A stretch of DNA of 64,000 nt from Vibrio amylolyticus (GTDB lineage Bacteria > Pseudomonadota > Gammaproteobacteria > Enterobacterales > Vibrionaceae). Where the stretch lies: NCBI RefSeq assembly GCF_023145695.1, contig NZ_JAJHVV010000005.1, positions 307,315 through 371,314 on the forward strand, written 5' to 3'. The notes beneath the pieces were generated by a model. That model saw only the letters and a program-made list of their open reading frames with translations, made no database searches and had not been told where the DNA came from. The number at the start of each line of letters is the position of its first letter. Position 1 is the first letter of the stretch. Shown piece after piece: positions 56,463 to 64,000 of the stretch. The translations under genes and the position numbers were made by a program.

Positions 56463-57992
56463 TTAAAGCTGAGCTTCAATAGGTAATAAACCCGAGACCC
56501 AAGCTCCCATTCTTCGCCACACGCTAGCTTCCGGCTCACTGGTTAAGATTTCACCTGTTGCAGGGTCATACCACACGACCTTACCATCTTGGACAACAAC
56601 TTTATAAGCATTAGCGCTTAACTGCTGTTTCATCCGAGATAAAGAGTGTTGCACATACTCAGGTTGTTCAATAACAACCGCCATTTCAGTATTTAAAAAC
56701 GCGGAACGTGGGTCCCAGTTCATCGAGCCAACAAAGATTTTATTATCATCTAACAACATCGCTTTAGCGTGTAAACTCGACCGGCTACTGCCCGTAAAGC
56801 TCCATTTACTATCGATATTTGCACTTGCTTTAATCTCCCATAGATCCACACCGCCTTCTACAAGATCTTGGCGATATTTTGCATACCAGCCATGTACTGC
56901 AAAGACATCATTCGAAGCTAATGTATTGGTGATCACTGTGATGCTTTTACCTGATTGAACTGCATCGACCAATGCTTCAGTACCACTTTGTGTCGGAACG
57001 AAATAAGGAGTAACTAATACGAGCGACTCTTCAACAGAACTCAATAAACCGATTAAGTTATCCACTAACTGGCTACTTTCACCAGACACTTTATCTGGCA
57101 TGTCATACCAAAGCTTGGCTGGCCCCCAATATAGAGTAAAATCATGCTCAGTGAGCTTTTGATAAAAAGGCAGCTTGGTAAAATTGTACTCACCTGTAGA
57201 AAATTTCTTTTCAAGATCGGTATCTTCAAGCAAGGTCTTTATTGCTTCTTTTGATAGCACTCGGGAATTGGGGTAAATCCACTTGATAGGTTCTGCATAT
57301 TCGCTATTCCAATAAATATCAAACTGATCTGCGGTTTGTTCAACCGTATTTCCATAGAGCAGTAAATCGAAATCACCAAACTCTACATTGGACTCAAAAG
57401 AAAAATACTCATTACCGATGTTGCGTCCACCAACAATACTCACAACCGAGTCAGCAGTGATCGATTTATTGTGCATTCGACGATTAAGACGCTCAAAGTC
57501 AGATAAAAATGCAACACCTCTCGCAGTGCGATACTGGTGCGGATTAAACAGTCGAACTTGAATGTTTGGGTGAGCATCAAGTGTCGCCATTCCACGGTCA
57601 CTGCGCTTTTGCATGTCATCAAGAAGAAGTCGAACACGTACGCCACGCTTAGCCGCTTCATATAGACGCCACGTCAAAAGTTGGCTCGTTTCATCGTCTC
57701 GATAGATGTAATATTGCAGATCGATGCTGGTTTCGGCGGTTTCAATCAACGAGAGGCGAGCTAACAATGCATCATGCCCTTGAATAAGAGGAACGAAGCC
57801 CGTATGAGTATCTGTGTCGTAATCGCTCTGGTGGAATAATGCGTCAAGCCTTGAACCCTCTTGATAACCATAGTGGTGGCTAACTGATTTTGGTGCTCTT
57901 GGCTCGATACTCCCAGTGGAGCTACATCCATAAAGAAAAGCGATTAACAAGGTTGCGAAAAGGAATTGATTTCGCCTATAGCTTTTAAACAC
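56463..57992 (-). CDS. Phospholipase D / cardiolipin-synthase-like lipoprotein
   Basis: 509-aa lipoprotein (lipobox LYGC, Cys about residue 23) with two PLD HKD motifs: HNKSITAD (near 173) and HAKAMLLD (near 406), each followed by an SN/GGRN-type tract (GGRNIGN, GSMNWDPRS). This is the ClsC-like layout, which condenses phospholipids in the periplasm-facing leaflet; hydrolase activity is also possible. GTG start at 57992 without a good RBS. It is 46 bp upstream of the GTPase pair on the same strand. Confidence 0.85.
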   Translation of the reverse strand: MFKSYRRNQFLFATLLIAFLYGCSSTGSIEPRAPKSVSHHYGYQEGSRLDALFHQSDYDTDTHTGFVPLIQGHDALLARLSLIETAETSIDLQYYIYRDDETSQLLTWRLYEAAKRGVRVRLLLDDMQKRSDRGMATLDAHPNIQVRLFNPHQYRTARGVAFLSDFERLNRRMHNKSITADSVVSIVGGRNIGNEYFSFESNVEFGDFDLLLYGNTVEQTADQFDIYWNSEYAEPIKWIYPNSRVLSKEAIKTLLEDTDLEKKFSTGEYNFTKLPFYQKLTEHDFTLYWGPAKLWYDMPDKVSGESSQLVDNLIGLLSSVEESLVLVTPYFVPTQSGTEALVDAVQSGKSITVITNTLASNDVFAVHGWYAKYRQDLVEGGVDLWEIKASANIDSKWSFTGSSRSSLHAKAMLLDDNKIFVGSMNWDPRSAFLNTEMAVVIEQPEYVQHSLSRMKQQLSANAYKVVVQDGKVVWYDPATGEILTSEPEASVWRRMGAWVSGLLPIEAQL

Positions 57993-58279
57993 TAATTACA
58001 CCCATACTTATAATTTCACCTACGCATCTTTGAACGATAATAAAGATTATTACACATTCCAAAGAGTTAGGTGTTATAGAATGCAACAAAATCATACATT
58101 GATAGTATCGATATGTTTCAACAAGGGCAGTGATTAATCAAAATTTGAATACAAGAGATATTGGAAAGATTTTTAACTAAAGAGAACTATTCGCGTACAC
58201 AATCTAGTATCGATGCTCTATGAGGGAATAGAAAGATTATGAGCCCACCTTTTGTTGATAGGCTCCTAAAACTTAATAG

Positions 58280-58681
58280 CTATGAGCGACGGTTGTAACG
58301 CCCACTTCGGCCTGCTCGCTCCTTGAATGATGAAGCCGCTTTCGCTTGAGAATTAAGAATGGATTCCACGGTAAGTGGCATCGGGTCGCGTGGCTCTATG
58401 CCATTAGGGTAAGTTCGTTGACGAGGAGGAAGTTTAAACTGCTCTTCACTTGCTTTCGGCATTCGTTTGAAACGAGAAAGATAGAAATTCTCAAGCTTCT
58501 CTCTCGCCCACTCTGTTTTACGCAAATACTTTAAGCTACTTTCAATGGTAGGCTTAGTGTGAAAGCAGTTGAAACGCATGGCTGCATCTAGAATGTCCCA
58601 CCCATAGTGATCAACTAACTCCGTTAAGAGTTGTTCTAGTTTTAGACCGTGAAGTGGATTGTTTTGCTGCTCTTCTAACAT
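58280..58681 (-). CDS. VF530-family DNA-binding-like protein
   Basis: 133 aa. Residues ~8-65 match the VF530/DUF2132 fold ([53 protein letters not shown]), named after a Vibrio fischeri structure. A basic tail rich in Arg and Pro follows. ATG 58681 has AGGG five bases upstream; the open frame extends to a TTG at 58717. Function unknown; DNA binding is inferred from the family. Confidence 0.88.
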   Translation of the reverse strand: MLEEQQNNPLHGLKLEQLLTELVDHYGWDILDAAMRFNCFHTKPTIESSLKYLRKTEWAREKLENFYLSRFKRMPKASEEQFKLPPRQRTYPNGIEPRDPMPLTVESILNSQAKAASSFKERAGRSGRYNRRS

Positions 58682-58854
58682 GTGTGCCCTATTGCTCAGG
58701 TTTTGATAACGCGTCAATTATACGCGTAAACGTCCTTTAATCTAACCATTATCACCTTTCTATTTTCAGTCAATAACTCCATGTTGTCAGATGAGTAAAA
58801 AACCAACTCAAATCCACGATGTCTAATGTTCTCTATGTTTACGTATTGCACTAT

Positions 58855-59525
58855 TTAGCTTAAACATAAACAACGGGTTTTTTCGATAAAGTCATTGGAG
58901 ACGTACATGCCAAACTCTTTCTCTTTTTCTAAAATCACTTGGTATTGCTTAGTACTTTCAGAACGATGGATAAACACGACTTCTGCTACAAAAATCGCGT
59001 CTACCTCTTTGTTGTCGAGTGCTTTTACTAACGAACGAATATCTGGCGCAGGGGAAACAGCATTAAATTTATTCTTAATTAGCCAATAACTCGTATTGGT
59101 ATTAAGCAAGCTCATCACGCGAGCTTCAGATTTAAACTTTTCGGATTTGGGGTCTAAGTTGTCTTTGTTATCATCTAAAACCACCCAAACCCAACGATTA
59201 ACCATAAGTGATTCGGAAAAGACGCCATACTTATCTCGCTCGCTATTTTTAGAAGCCATAAAGAAACCATCAGAATGACCTCGGCGCAGCTCAGAAAGGG
59301 CTCGCCCGTGATTTGGCCGACTTCAATACTGTATTCGACATCTAACGATGCAAGAACCTTTCCCATTTTTTCGATTCCAATACCAACCGGACTCCCTTTC
59401 AAATCAACCGTCGTATAGGGAGGAAAGTCAGGGACGAAAAAGTGCATTTTGTATTGAGCGCTCACTGGAAATGAAAAGAGAAGCACAGCAATGACCCCAA
59501 TAATTGTTCCTAACCGTTCTAGCAT
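58855..59525 (-). pseudogene. Frameshifted periplasmic amino-acid-type substrate-binding protein
   Basis: Two frames make one SBP_bac_3-like protein. The 5' part (from ATG 59525) has a signal peptide and FFVPDFPPYTTVDLKGSPVGI. The 3' part continues in another frame as GRALSELRRGHSDGFFMASK and on to the stop at 58855. The switch lies around 59311-59322, where one base seems to be missing. The first frame reads past it into out-of-frame residues. Either a recent null mutation or a sequencing error. No transporter genes are adjacent. Total would be about 220 residues. Confidence 0.8.
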
Positions 59526-59642
59526 AGTTTCTAACTATCTCATTCCAAGCTTTAGATAAGTATAGAAATGAAAACACTAATTACCCAATATCATTTCTTC
59601 AGCAGACCTCTCTAAAGCCCTTTTATGCAGCAACAGGTCTGC

Positions 59643-60440
59643 CTATACATAGATTATTCCCTTCATATACAACACACCATAGCCTGCGATGGTCACTCGT
59701 TCTTCTTCAACATCACAGAATAAAACGCCACCACGTTTCGATGCTTGATAAGCGGTTAGATTCTTTTTCCCTAGTTTCTTTGACCAATACGGAGCAAGAC
59801 CAGTATGAATGGAGCCCGTCACTGGATCTTCATCTCCACCATTCGCTGGCCAAAAATAACGCGAGACAAAATCATACTGATCAAACGCTGCGGTGATAGA
59901 AACATCAAAAGGTGCCAACTGTTTTAACTGCTCAGAATCATAGGTTACTTTCTCTACCTCATCTTCTGACCTCATCACCGCGACGTAAGCTTGGCGATTT
60001 CTTAGCACTTCAACGGGTTTAATCGATAATCCGTTTAATAGTGGCGCAGGGCAAATGACAACAGGTTCTAACTCTTGCTTTGGAAAGTTCATTTCAATTC
60101 TGCCATCGAGATTTTGAACAACAGTAAGATTACCAACATGCAAAGTTTCAAATTCAATTTCGCCAATACAACCGTAGTATTTGAATAGCACGAAAGAGGA
60201 AGCCAATGTCGCATGACCACAGAAGTCTATTTCTGTTAACGGTGAGAACCAGCGTATTTGATACTTGCTCGCTGAGAGTTTTTTCACAAAGGCGGTTTCT
60301 GAAAGGTTATTTTCAGTCGCAATTTTTTGCATTACATCAGGCTCTAACCAATCCTTTAAAGGCACAACCGCTGCCGAATTACCTTTAAACTTCTCCTCGG
60401 TGAACGCATCTACAACATACATGTCTAGTTCGTATTCCAT
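59643..60440 (-). CDS. PhzF-family isomerase/epimerase-like protein
   Basis: 265-aa diaminopimelate-epimerase-like fold. N-terminal VVDAFTEEKFKGNSAAVV, ENNLSETAFV (catalytic Glu), IDFCGHATLASSFVL and GDEDPVTGSIHTGLAPYW are the family pattern. Named for phenazine synthesis, but isolated PhzF genes outside a phz cluster have unknown substrates. AGGGTA precedes ATG 60440. Confidence 0.92.
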   Translation of the reverse strand: MEYELDMYVVDAFTEEKFKGNSAAVVPLKDWLEPDVMQKIATENNLSETAFVKKLSASKYQIRWFSPLTEIDFCGHATLASSFVLFKYYGCIGEIEFETLHVGNLTVVQNLDGRIEMNFPKQELEPVVICPAPLLNGLSIKPVEVLRNRQAYVAVMRSEDEVEKVTYDSEQLKQLAPFDVSITAAFDQYDFVSRYFWPANGGDEDPVTGSIHTGLAPYWSKKLGKKNLTAYQASKRGGVLFCDVEEERVTIAGYGVLYMKGIIYV

Positions 60441-60836
60441 TACCCTACCCTAACAACGATTAATAATTACACACTAACATACTGATTATTTCTTGGTTTA
60501 GTAAGTCTGTTCCCGTTTTCTTGTATAAAATGGTAATATCTCACGCAATTACGCTTTTCTGATGATTTGAGCGAATACGAGTCGTTCAACATAGAGTCTT
60601 TTCTCTTACGCTTGTTTATTGAAAACACTTTTCATCCAATTGAAATCAAAAGCACAACAACAAAATTATAGGTAGTACATTCTAATGGTTAACAATGCAA
60701 TTCAATGGTTCCCTGGGCCATAGCATTTAGATACCACAATAATTCACGAGTTATCATAACGCCTTTAAAATCAACATATAAAGTCATCAATAGCCATCAA
60801 GAGCATCCTAAAACAATCACTGCTTTTTATTGTTTT

Positions 60837-60857
60837 TGTACCCCACTATGTACCCCA
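60837..60857. repeat. Paired 9-bp direct repeat upstream of integrase
   Basis: TGTACCCCA occurs at 60837-60845 and again at 60849-60857, 12 bp apart. Such short repeats near tyrosine-recombinase genes are often recombinase-binding or att-associated; here that is inference. Confidence 0.55.
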
Positions 60858-60870
60858 TAGAACCAAACCA

Positions 60871-60889
60871 CTGTATACTTAACATACAG
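60871..60889. promoter_or_regulatory. Palindrome over the integrase promoter
   Basis: CTGTAT-ACTTAAC-ATACAG, a perfect 6-bp dyad with 7-bp spacer that overlaps a TATACT -10-like sequence. Likely operator for an integrase or element-encoded repressor. The spacing does not fit LexA. Confidence 0.5.
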
Positions 60890-60908
60890 ATTAGTAGGAG
60901 AGGTTCTT

Positions 60909-62120
60909 ATGCCAAAGCAGACCAGAAGACTGACTGACAAAGAAATAGCCAACACTATTATTAGAGATAAAGAATACACTTTATCTGATGGCGACGGTCT
61001 CAATCTTCGTATCCGCCCTAATGGGACAAAATCATGGCAATTTCGTTACAGTGACCCTGTAACCAAAAGGATAAATAAAATTACCCTGGGGACTTATCCA
61101 TCTCTAAAACTCAGTGATGCTAGAAAACAAACTCAAATCCACCGCAACACAATTGCTTCGGGCATTAACCTTAAAAAACAACTTTCTCTAATCAAGCAAG
61201 AAGAAATGAAAAAAGAGGTCAATAACCTATATCATATCGCTGATCTATGGTTCCAAAGAAAAGAAAAAATGGTAAGCCATGAACATGCTAAGAGGACATG
61301 GAGAACATTAGAAAAATACATATTTCCTAAGTTAGGTCATTTACCAATCCAAGATATCAATCGCCCTAACACCATTCTTGTACTTCGCCCCATTGAAAAA
61401 GCTCATAAGCTATCGACCATTAAACGTTTATGCCAGTCTTTAAATCAAATCATGGAATATGGCGTTGATATTGGTGCGATTGATGCTAACCCCCTAACCC
61501 GGATTATTAATGCATTTGATAGACATAATGTTGAACATATGCCCACTGTTAGGCCTGAATTACTCGGTGAGCTTTTGTATCGTATAGAAAGTAACGATAA
61601 CTTGACGATAAAAACAAAGTGCTTACTTCTTTGGCAACTACATACAATAACCCGACCTCGTGAAGCTGCTCGAACACGGTGGTGCGACATTGATCTGATA
61701 GATAAAACATGGTCAATTCCAAAATCTGAAATGAAGAGCAGGCGAGAACATCGAGTTCCATTGACACGATATGCCATTGATATTCTAGAACAAGTTCAAC
61801 CGTTCAGTCACGGTAAAGAGTTTGTGTTTTCTGGTGAGCGGAATAACGAGACACATATGAGTACATTCACCGCAAATGCAGCCCTTAAACGAAGCTTAGG
61901 TATGAAGGGGAAGCTTGTTGCACATGGACTACGTTCTATAGCTTCTACAGCACTACATGAACAAGGCTTCGATACACTTATAGTAGAAGCATGCTTAGCT
62001 CATTCGGATCAAAATGAAACCAGAGCTAGTTACAATCGCACTGATTTTTTTGTACAACGAATTGACGTAATGCACTGGTGGAGTGAATACATTGAGGCAT
62101 CACGTAAAAACCTAGTTTAA
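60909..62120 (+). CDS. P4-type tyrosine recombinase (integrase)
   Basis: 403-aa site-specific recombinase. The N-terminal DUF4102 domain (LTDKEIANTIIRDKEYTLSDGDGLNLRI, split) is followed by the core-binding domain and the catalytic domain with Arg in TRPREAARTRW, HGLRSIAST and nucleophile Tyr375 in RASYNRTDF. Complete, so it could be active. A strong TAGGAGAGG RBS precedes ATG 60909. Such enzymes insert islands, usually at tRNA genes; none is visible here. The accessory-type genes to its right may belong to its element. Confidence 0.93.
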   Translation: MPKQTRRLTDKEIANTIIRDKEYTLSDGDGLNLRIRPNGTKSWQFRYSDPVTKRINKITLGTYPSLKLSDARKQTQIHRNTIASGINLKKQLSLIKQEEMKKEVNNLYHIADLWFQRKEKMVSHEHAKRTWRTLEKYIFPKLGHLPIQDINRPNTILVLRPIEKAHKLSTIKRLCQSLNQIMEYGVDIGAIDANPLTRIINAFDRHNVEHMPTVRPELLGELLYRIESNDNLTIKTKCLLLWQLHTITRPREAARTRWCDIDLIDKTWSIPKSEMKSRREHRVPLTRYAIDILEQVQPFSHGKEFVFSGERNNETHMSTFTANAALKRSLGMKGKLVAHGLRSIASTALHEQGFDTLIVEACLAHSDQNETRASYNRTDFFVQRIDVMHWWSEYIEASRKNLV

Positions 62121-62468
62121 AGTACCATGAATTTCACTTTAGCTTTTGCCAACAATTAGGCTCTTACGGTGTCCCATGTCTTTATCACTTGTCAGAGCTT
62201 AGACCAACTCAAGTAACTATTACTAAAAACTTAACTCAGGCAATTTGAGGACTAGATTACACAGTGAACAGTAGAGTGCTGATTTTCACCCAACCAAGAG
62301 AGAAATAAACTGACGTCAACAACATGCTATGTTTACACAATAAGTCATTAGCAACGCCTATCTAACCTCTTTAAAGGACGTAAGAGAAAACGCGACACCC
62401 CTTGCCCTTAATGCGCAGAACGGCGACTATTTTTATTTTGCTATGACTATCCAAAACTCAAAAAATTA
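62121..62468. other. Noncoding gap after the integrase
   Basis: 348 bp; no gene, terminator with a clear T-run, or known repeat could be supported. Confidence 0.5.
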
Positions 62469-62690
62469 CTATTGAGATTTTTGTATTTCAAATAACTCTT
62501 GAATCTCTACTTCAAGATACGTACAAAGTTTCCCAATGACATCCAACTCAACACGCTCCGCCTCATCGTAATACAGTCTAGTAATGGTTCCTCGATTAAT
62601 GCCAGTATCTCTAGAAACTATTGATATCTTTAAACGCTTTTCGCCCATAATCCGAGATAAGTGGCAGGTTACTTTTCTCTCTAAGTCCAA
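62469..62690 (-). CDS. Small XRE/Cro-type transcriptional regulator
   Basis: 73-aa helix-turn-helix protein (ISIVSRDTGINRGTITRLYY as HTH; LDVIGKLCTYLEVEIQELFEI as the following helices), the short Cro/C1-like form common in phages and islands. I place the start at TTG 62690 (MDLERKVTCHL) because TAGGAGT lies 7 bases upstream; the open frame extends to 62732 and ATG 62606 would cut the fold. Could regulate the element's integrase, which is inference. Confidence 0.78.
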   Translation of the reverse strand: MDLERKVTCHLSRIMGEKRLKISIVSRDTGINRGTITRLYYDEAERVELDVIGKLCTYLEVEIQELFEIQKSQ

Positions 62691-62887
62691 AATATTAACT
62701 CCTACAGAGCAAAAATAATTGCAGATGTACATTTATATACTAATATTAATCTATAGGAAGACAATTTTTAAACTTCCAGACTAGATTGCATAACTTAAAG
62801 TGTAAATTGTGCTTCACCAGTTCGCTGTGATCTTAGTCTCGTATGTGGAAAGTACGACATTTACCCTATTAGAAATTGGAGTATGTG

Positions 62888-63184
62888 ATGAGCGTGACAC
62901 CTATAGAGATTCAAACTGCTAGCATCTGCCTAGACATTGCTGCATTTGAGGAGTTCCACCAGCTAACTGAGCAAGAGGTTCGAGAGTACCTACCCTCTAT
63001 CCAGGATAAGATTTGGGAGCATGAATTCCAAATCAACTATCACTTAACGGAAGGCTATGTTAACCACTTAGCTGAGCGAGCCGTTGATGTACTACTTACA
63101 TGTCGGCGAGGAGCTCCATTGTACGACGCTACCTGGGTATTCAAGCAACTTTCAGTGAGAGATGACCCTACCTACATACATTAA
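62888..63184 (+). CDS. Orphan small hypothetical protein
   Basis: 98-aa acidic protein, helical by composition (ICLDIAAFEEFHQLTEQEVRE, HLAERAVDVLLTCRR). No signal, membrane segment or recognised family. GGAG seven bases before ATG 62888 and a clean terminator after it support a real gene. In the accessory stretch between XRE regulator and transposase. Confidence 0.7.
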   Translation: MSVTPIEIQTASICLDIAAFEEFHQLTEQEVREYLPSIQDKIWEHEFQINYHLTEGYVNHLAERAVDVLLTCRRGAPLYDATWVFKQLSVRDDPTYIH

Positions 63185-63192
63185 GTACTTTG

Positions 63193-63222
63193 AAAGCCAC
63201 CAACACAGCTGGTGGCTTTTCT
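63193..63222 (+). terminator. Intrinsic terminator after the orphan small gene
   Basis: AAAGCCACCA / TGGTGGCTTTT with a 7-base loop, directly after the stop codon. Confidence 0.85.
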
Positions 63223-63483
63223 CGATACTACTAATACCAAATACTTAATCGAGATTACCGACTAAAGAAAAGCTAACTGTAGTCTGCGCACTGGAACATG
63301 TAACACGTTTCTGGACAATAATGAGATAGGCTGGAACTAGAGTTGGCAACTCACACATTAGATAAACTAACTCTACCTTCAACTACGCTAGACTTAACCA
63401 GTCATAAGATCTGAATTAATATACAATTTTCAGTGTATTTAAAATAGATAGAGCGCACTCTTGGCTTCACAAGTATGCTAAGA

Positions 63484-64000
63484 CTAACTAGTCGAACCTC
63501 GTGCCACGATACGACTGACTCGTGAGTAATGTAAATCGAAGTGATTCCCTATTTGCTTTTGTGTATAACCGCCGCTTCTAAAGGCAGCAATAATGGCATC
63601 ATTTCTACTTGGTGCTGAGTCTTGGTATTCCTTTAACGAAAGGGGTTTAGCACGTCTCTGTTTTGCTGGAACCTCTTTGATGTCTCCCTCTTCTAAATCC
63701 AAATTAGGAAGATGACTGCTCACAAATTCTTCGCTACCTAAATACATCTGCTGCTTTAAACTTGTCCATAGTGGCTTACCAAACCCCTCGTAAACGAATT
63801 GCTTGTATTTCTCAACGGCCTTATTTCGCTGCCGCCCAAATTGAAGCAAGGTTTGATCGACGGCTAGCCAGTCAGGTGCCTCTTTAAAACCAGTAATGAA
63901 AAGCCAACTGCTCCACTCATATTCGTTCGGTGTATCTACCATATTTGCTCGAACGGGGTTAAGTAGTATGTAGCGCCCTACCTCTAAAAGATAAGCCTCT
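63484..64000 (-). CDS. REP-associated Y1-type transposase (RAYT-like), 5' end cut by window
   Basis: C-terminal part of a Y1/IS200-like tyrosine transposase. The frame is open to the right edge; the edge codons read YLLEVGRYILLNPVRANMV, the conserved helix holding the catalytic Tyr (RYIxxNPVRA). EYEWSS follows, then a basic linker and a C-terminal HTH (YTQKQIGNHFDLHYSRVSRIVA), as in the REP-associated tyrosine transposases. No REP array was recognised near it. 172 residues visible. Confidence 0.85.
   Translation of the reverse strand, partial: EAYLLEVGRYILLNPVRANMVDTPNEYEWSSWLFITGFKEAPDWLAVDQTLLQFGRQRNKAVEKYKQFVYEGFGKPLWTSLKQQMYLGSEEFVSSHLPNLDLEEGDIKEVPAKQRRAKPLSLKEYQDSAPSRNDAIIAAFRSGGYTQKQIGNHFDLHYSRVSRIVARGSTS

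Larger units (their letters stand above)
60441..60908. other. Noncoding region upstream of the integrase gene
   Basis: 468 bp with no gene seen and no tRNA or tmRNA end recognised. It carries two direct repeats and an inverted repeat near its right end, listed separately; the remainder shows nothing recognisable. Confidence 0.55.

Noticed and set aside
59643..60440. PhzF as a sign of phenazine biosynthesis
   Set aside because: No other phz genes in the window; isolated PhzF homologues are widespread.
60871..60889. LexA box (CTGT...ACAG)
   Set aside because: The spacer between CTGT and ACAG is 11 bases rather than the 8 in CTGT-N8-ACAG.
1..64000. CRISPR array, rRNA or tRNA genes
   Set aside because: No regularly spaced repeats and no tRNA- or rRNA-like sequence seen on either strand by reading; a tRNAscan or Infernal run would be decisive.

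Overview
The window looks like chromosomal DNA of a marine gammaproteobacterium, most probably a Vibrio. Base composition is moderate to low in GC. The gene set includes a phaB-phaA-phasin-phaC polyhydroxyalkanoate operon, an LruC-domain protein, a split YeeE/YedE persulfide locus, a DUF3369 HD-GYP response regulator and several MCP, AraC, MATE and DMT genes. Species cannot be decided from the sequence alone. I found no rRNA or tRNA gene and no CRISPR array. Nearly all genes are intact. Exceptions are the two window-edge genes (fhs on the left, a Y1 transposase on the right) and one frameshifted substrate-binding-protein gene.

Layout. 1-7 kb: end of fhs, a secreted MsrA-MsrB fusion, dbpA, folE, and divergent moeA-moeB. 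7-10.3 kb: an LruC/GEVED surface protein followed by a Gly/Ser-rich lipoprotein and a small anchored protein, behind a sigma-54-like promoter. 10.3-17 kb: sulfurtransferase, retropepsin-like lipoprotein, aminotransferase, anaerobic ribonucleotide reductase nrdD-nrdG with two NrdR boxes and a perfect FNR site, and an exported EEP-family protein. 17-25 kb: a sulfide/persulfide-type locus. A BigR/SqrR-like ArsR repressor, two half-size YeeE/YedE proteins, an RND permease and its adaptor lie on one strand. A YgaP-type membrane protein and a CoA-disulfide-reductase/rhodanese fusion diverge from it. 25-29.3 kb: the PHA operon, with an intrinsic terminator between phasin and synthase, then about 700 bp of AT-rich noncoding DNA.

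30-36.7 kb: rhlE, a tyrP-type transporter, a divergent Lrp/DMT-exporter pair, yegD, a DUF1289-CWC cysteine-rich protein and a HopJ-family protein. 36.8-44 kb: a signalling block of periplasmic binding protein, histidine kinase, DUF3369/HD-GYP regulator and chemoreceptor. 44-52.6 kb: mixed core genes (AraC/MATE pair, outer-membrane-like protein, DOPA-dioxygenase-like protein, acetyltransferase, membrane proteins, SpoU methyltransferase, fdxA, FAD protein). 52.7-58 kb: a tight four-gene minus-strand cluster of lipoprotein phospholipase D/cardiolipin-synthase-like protein, DUF697-type GTPase, membrane-anchored GTPase and Gfo/Idh/MocA oxidoreductase. This is my best candidate for a little-described system.

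58-64 kb: VF530 protein, the frameshifted binding-protein gene, a PhzF-family protein, then an accessory stretch. That stretch holds a P4-type integrase with paired 9-bp repeats and a promoter palindrome upstream, a small XRE regulator, an orphan small protein and a truncated REP-type Y1 transposase. Gene density falls here, consistent with the edge of an integrated element extending to the right.
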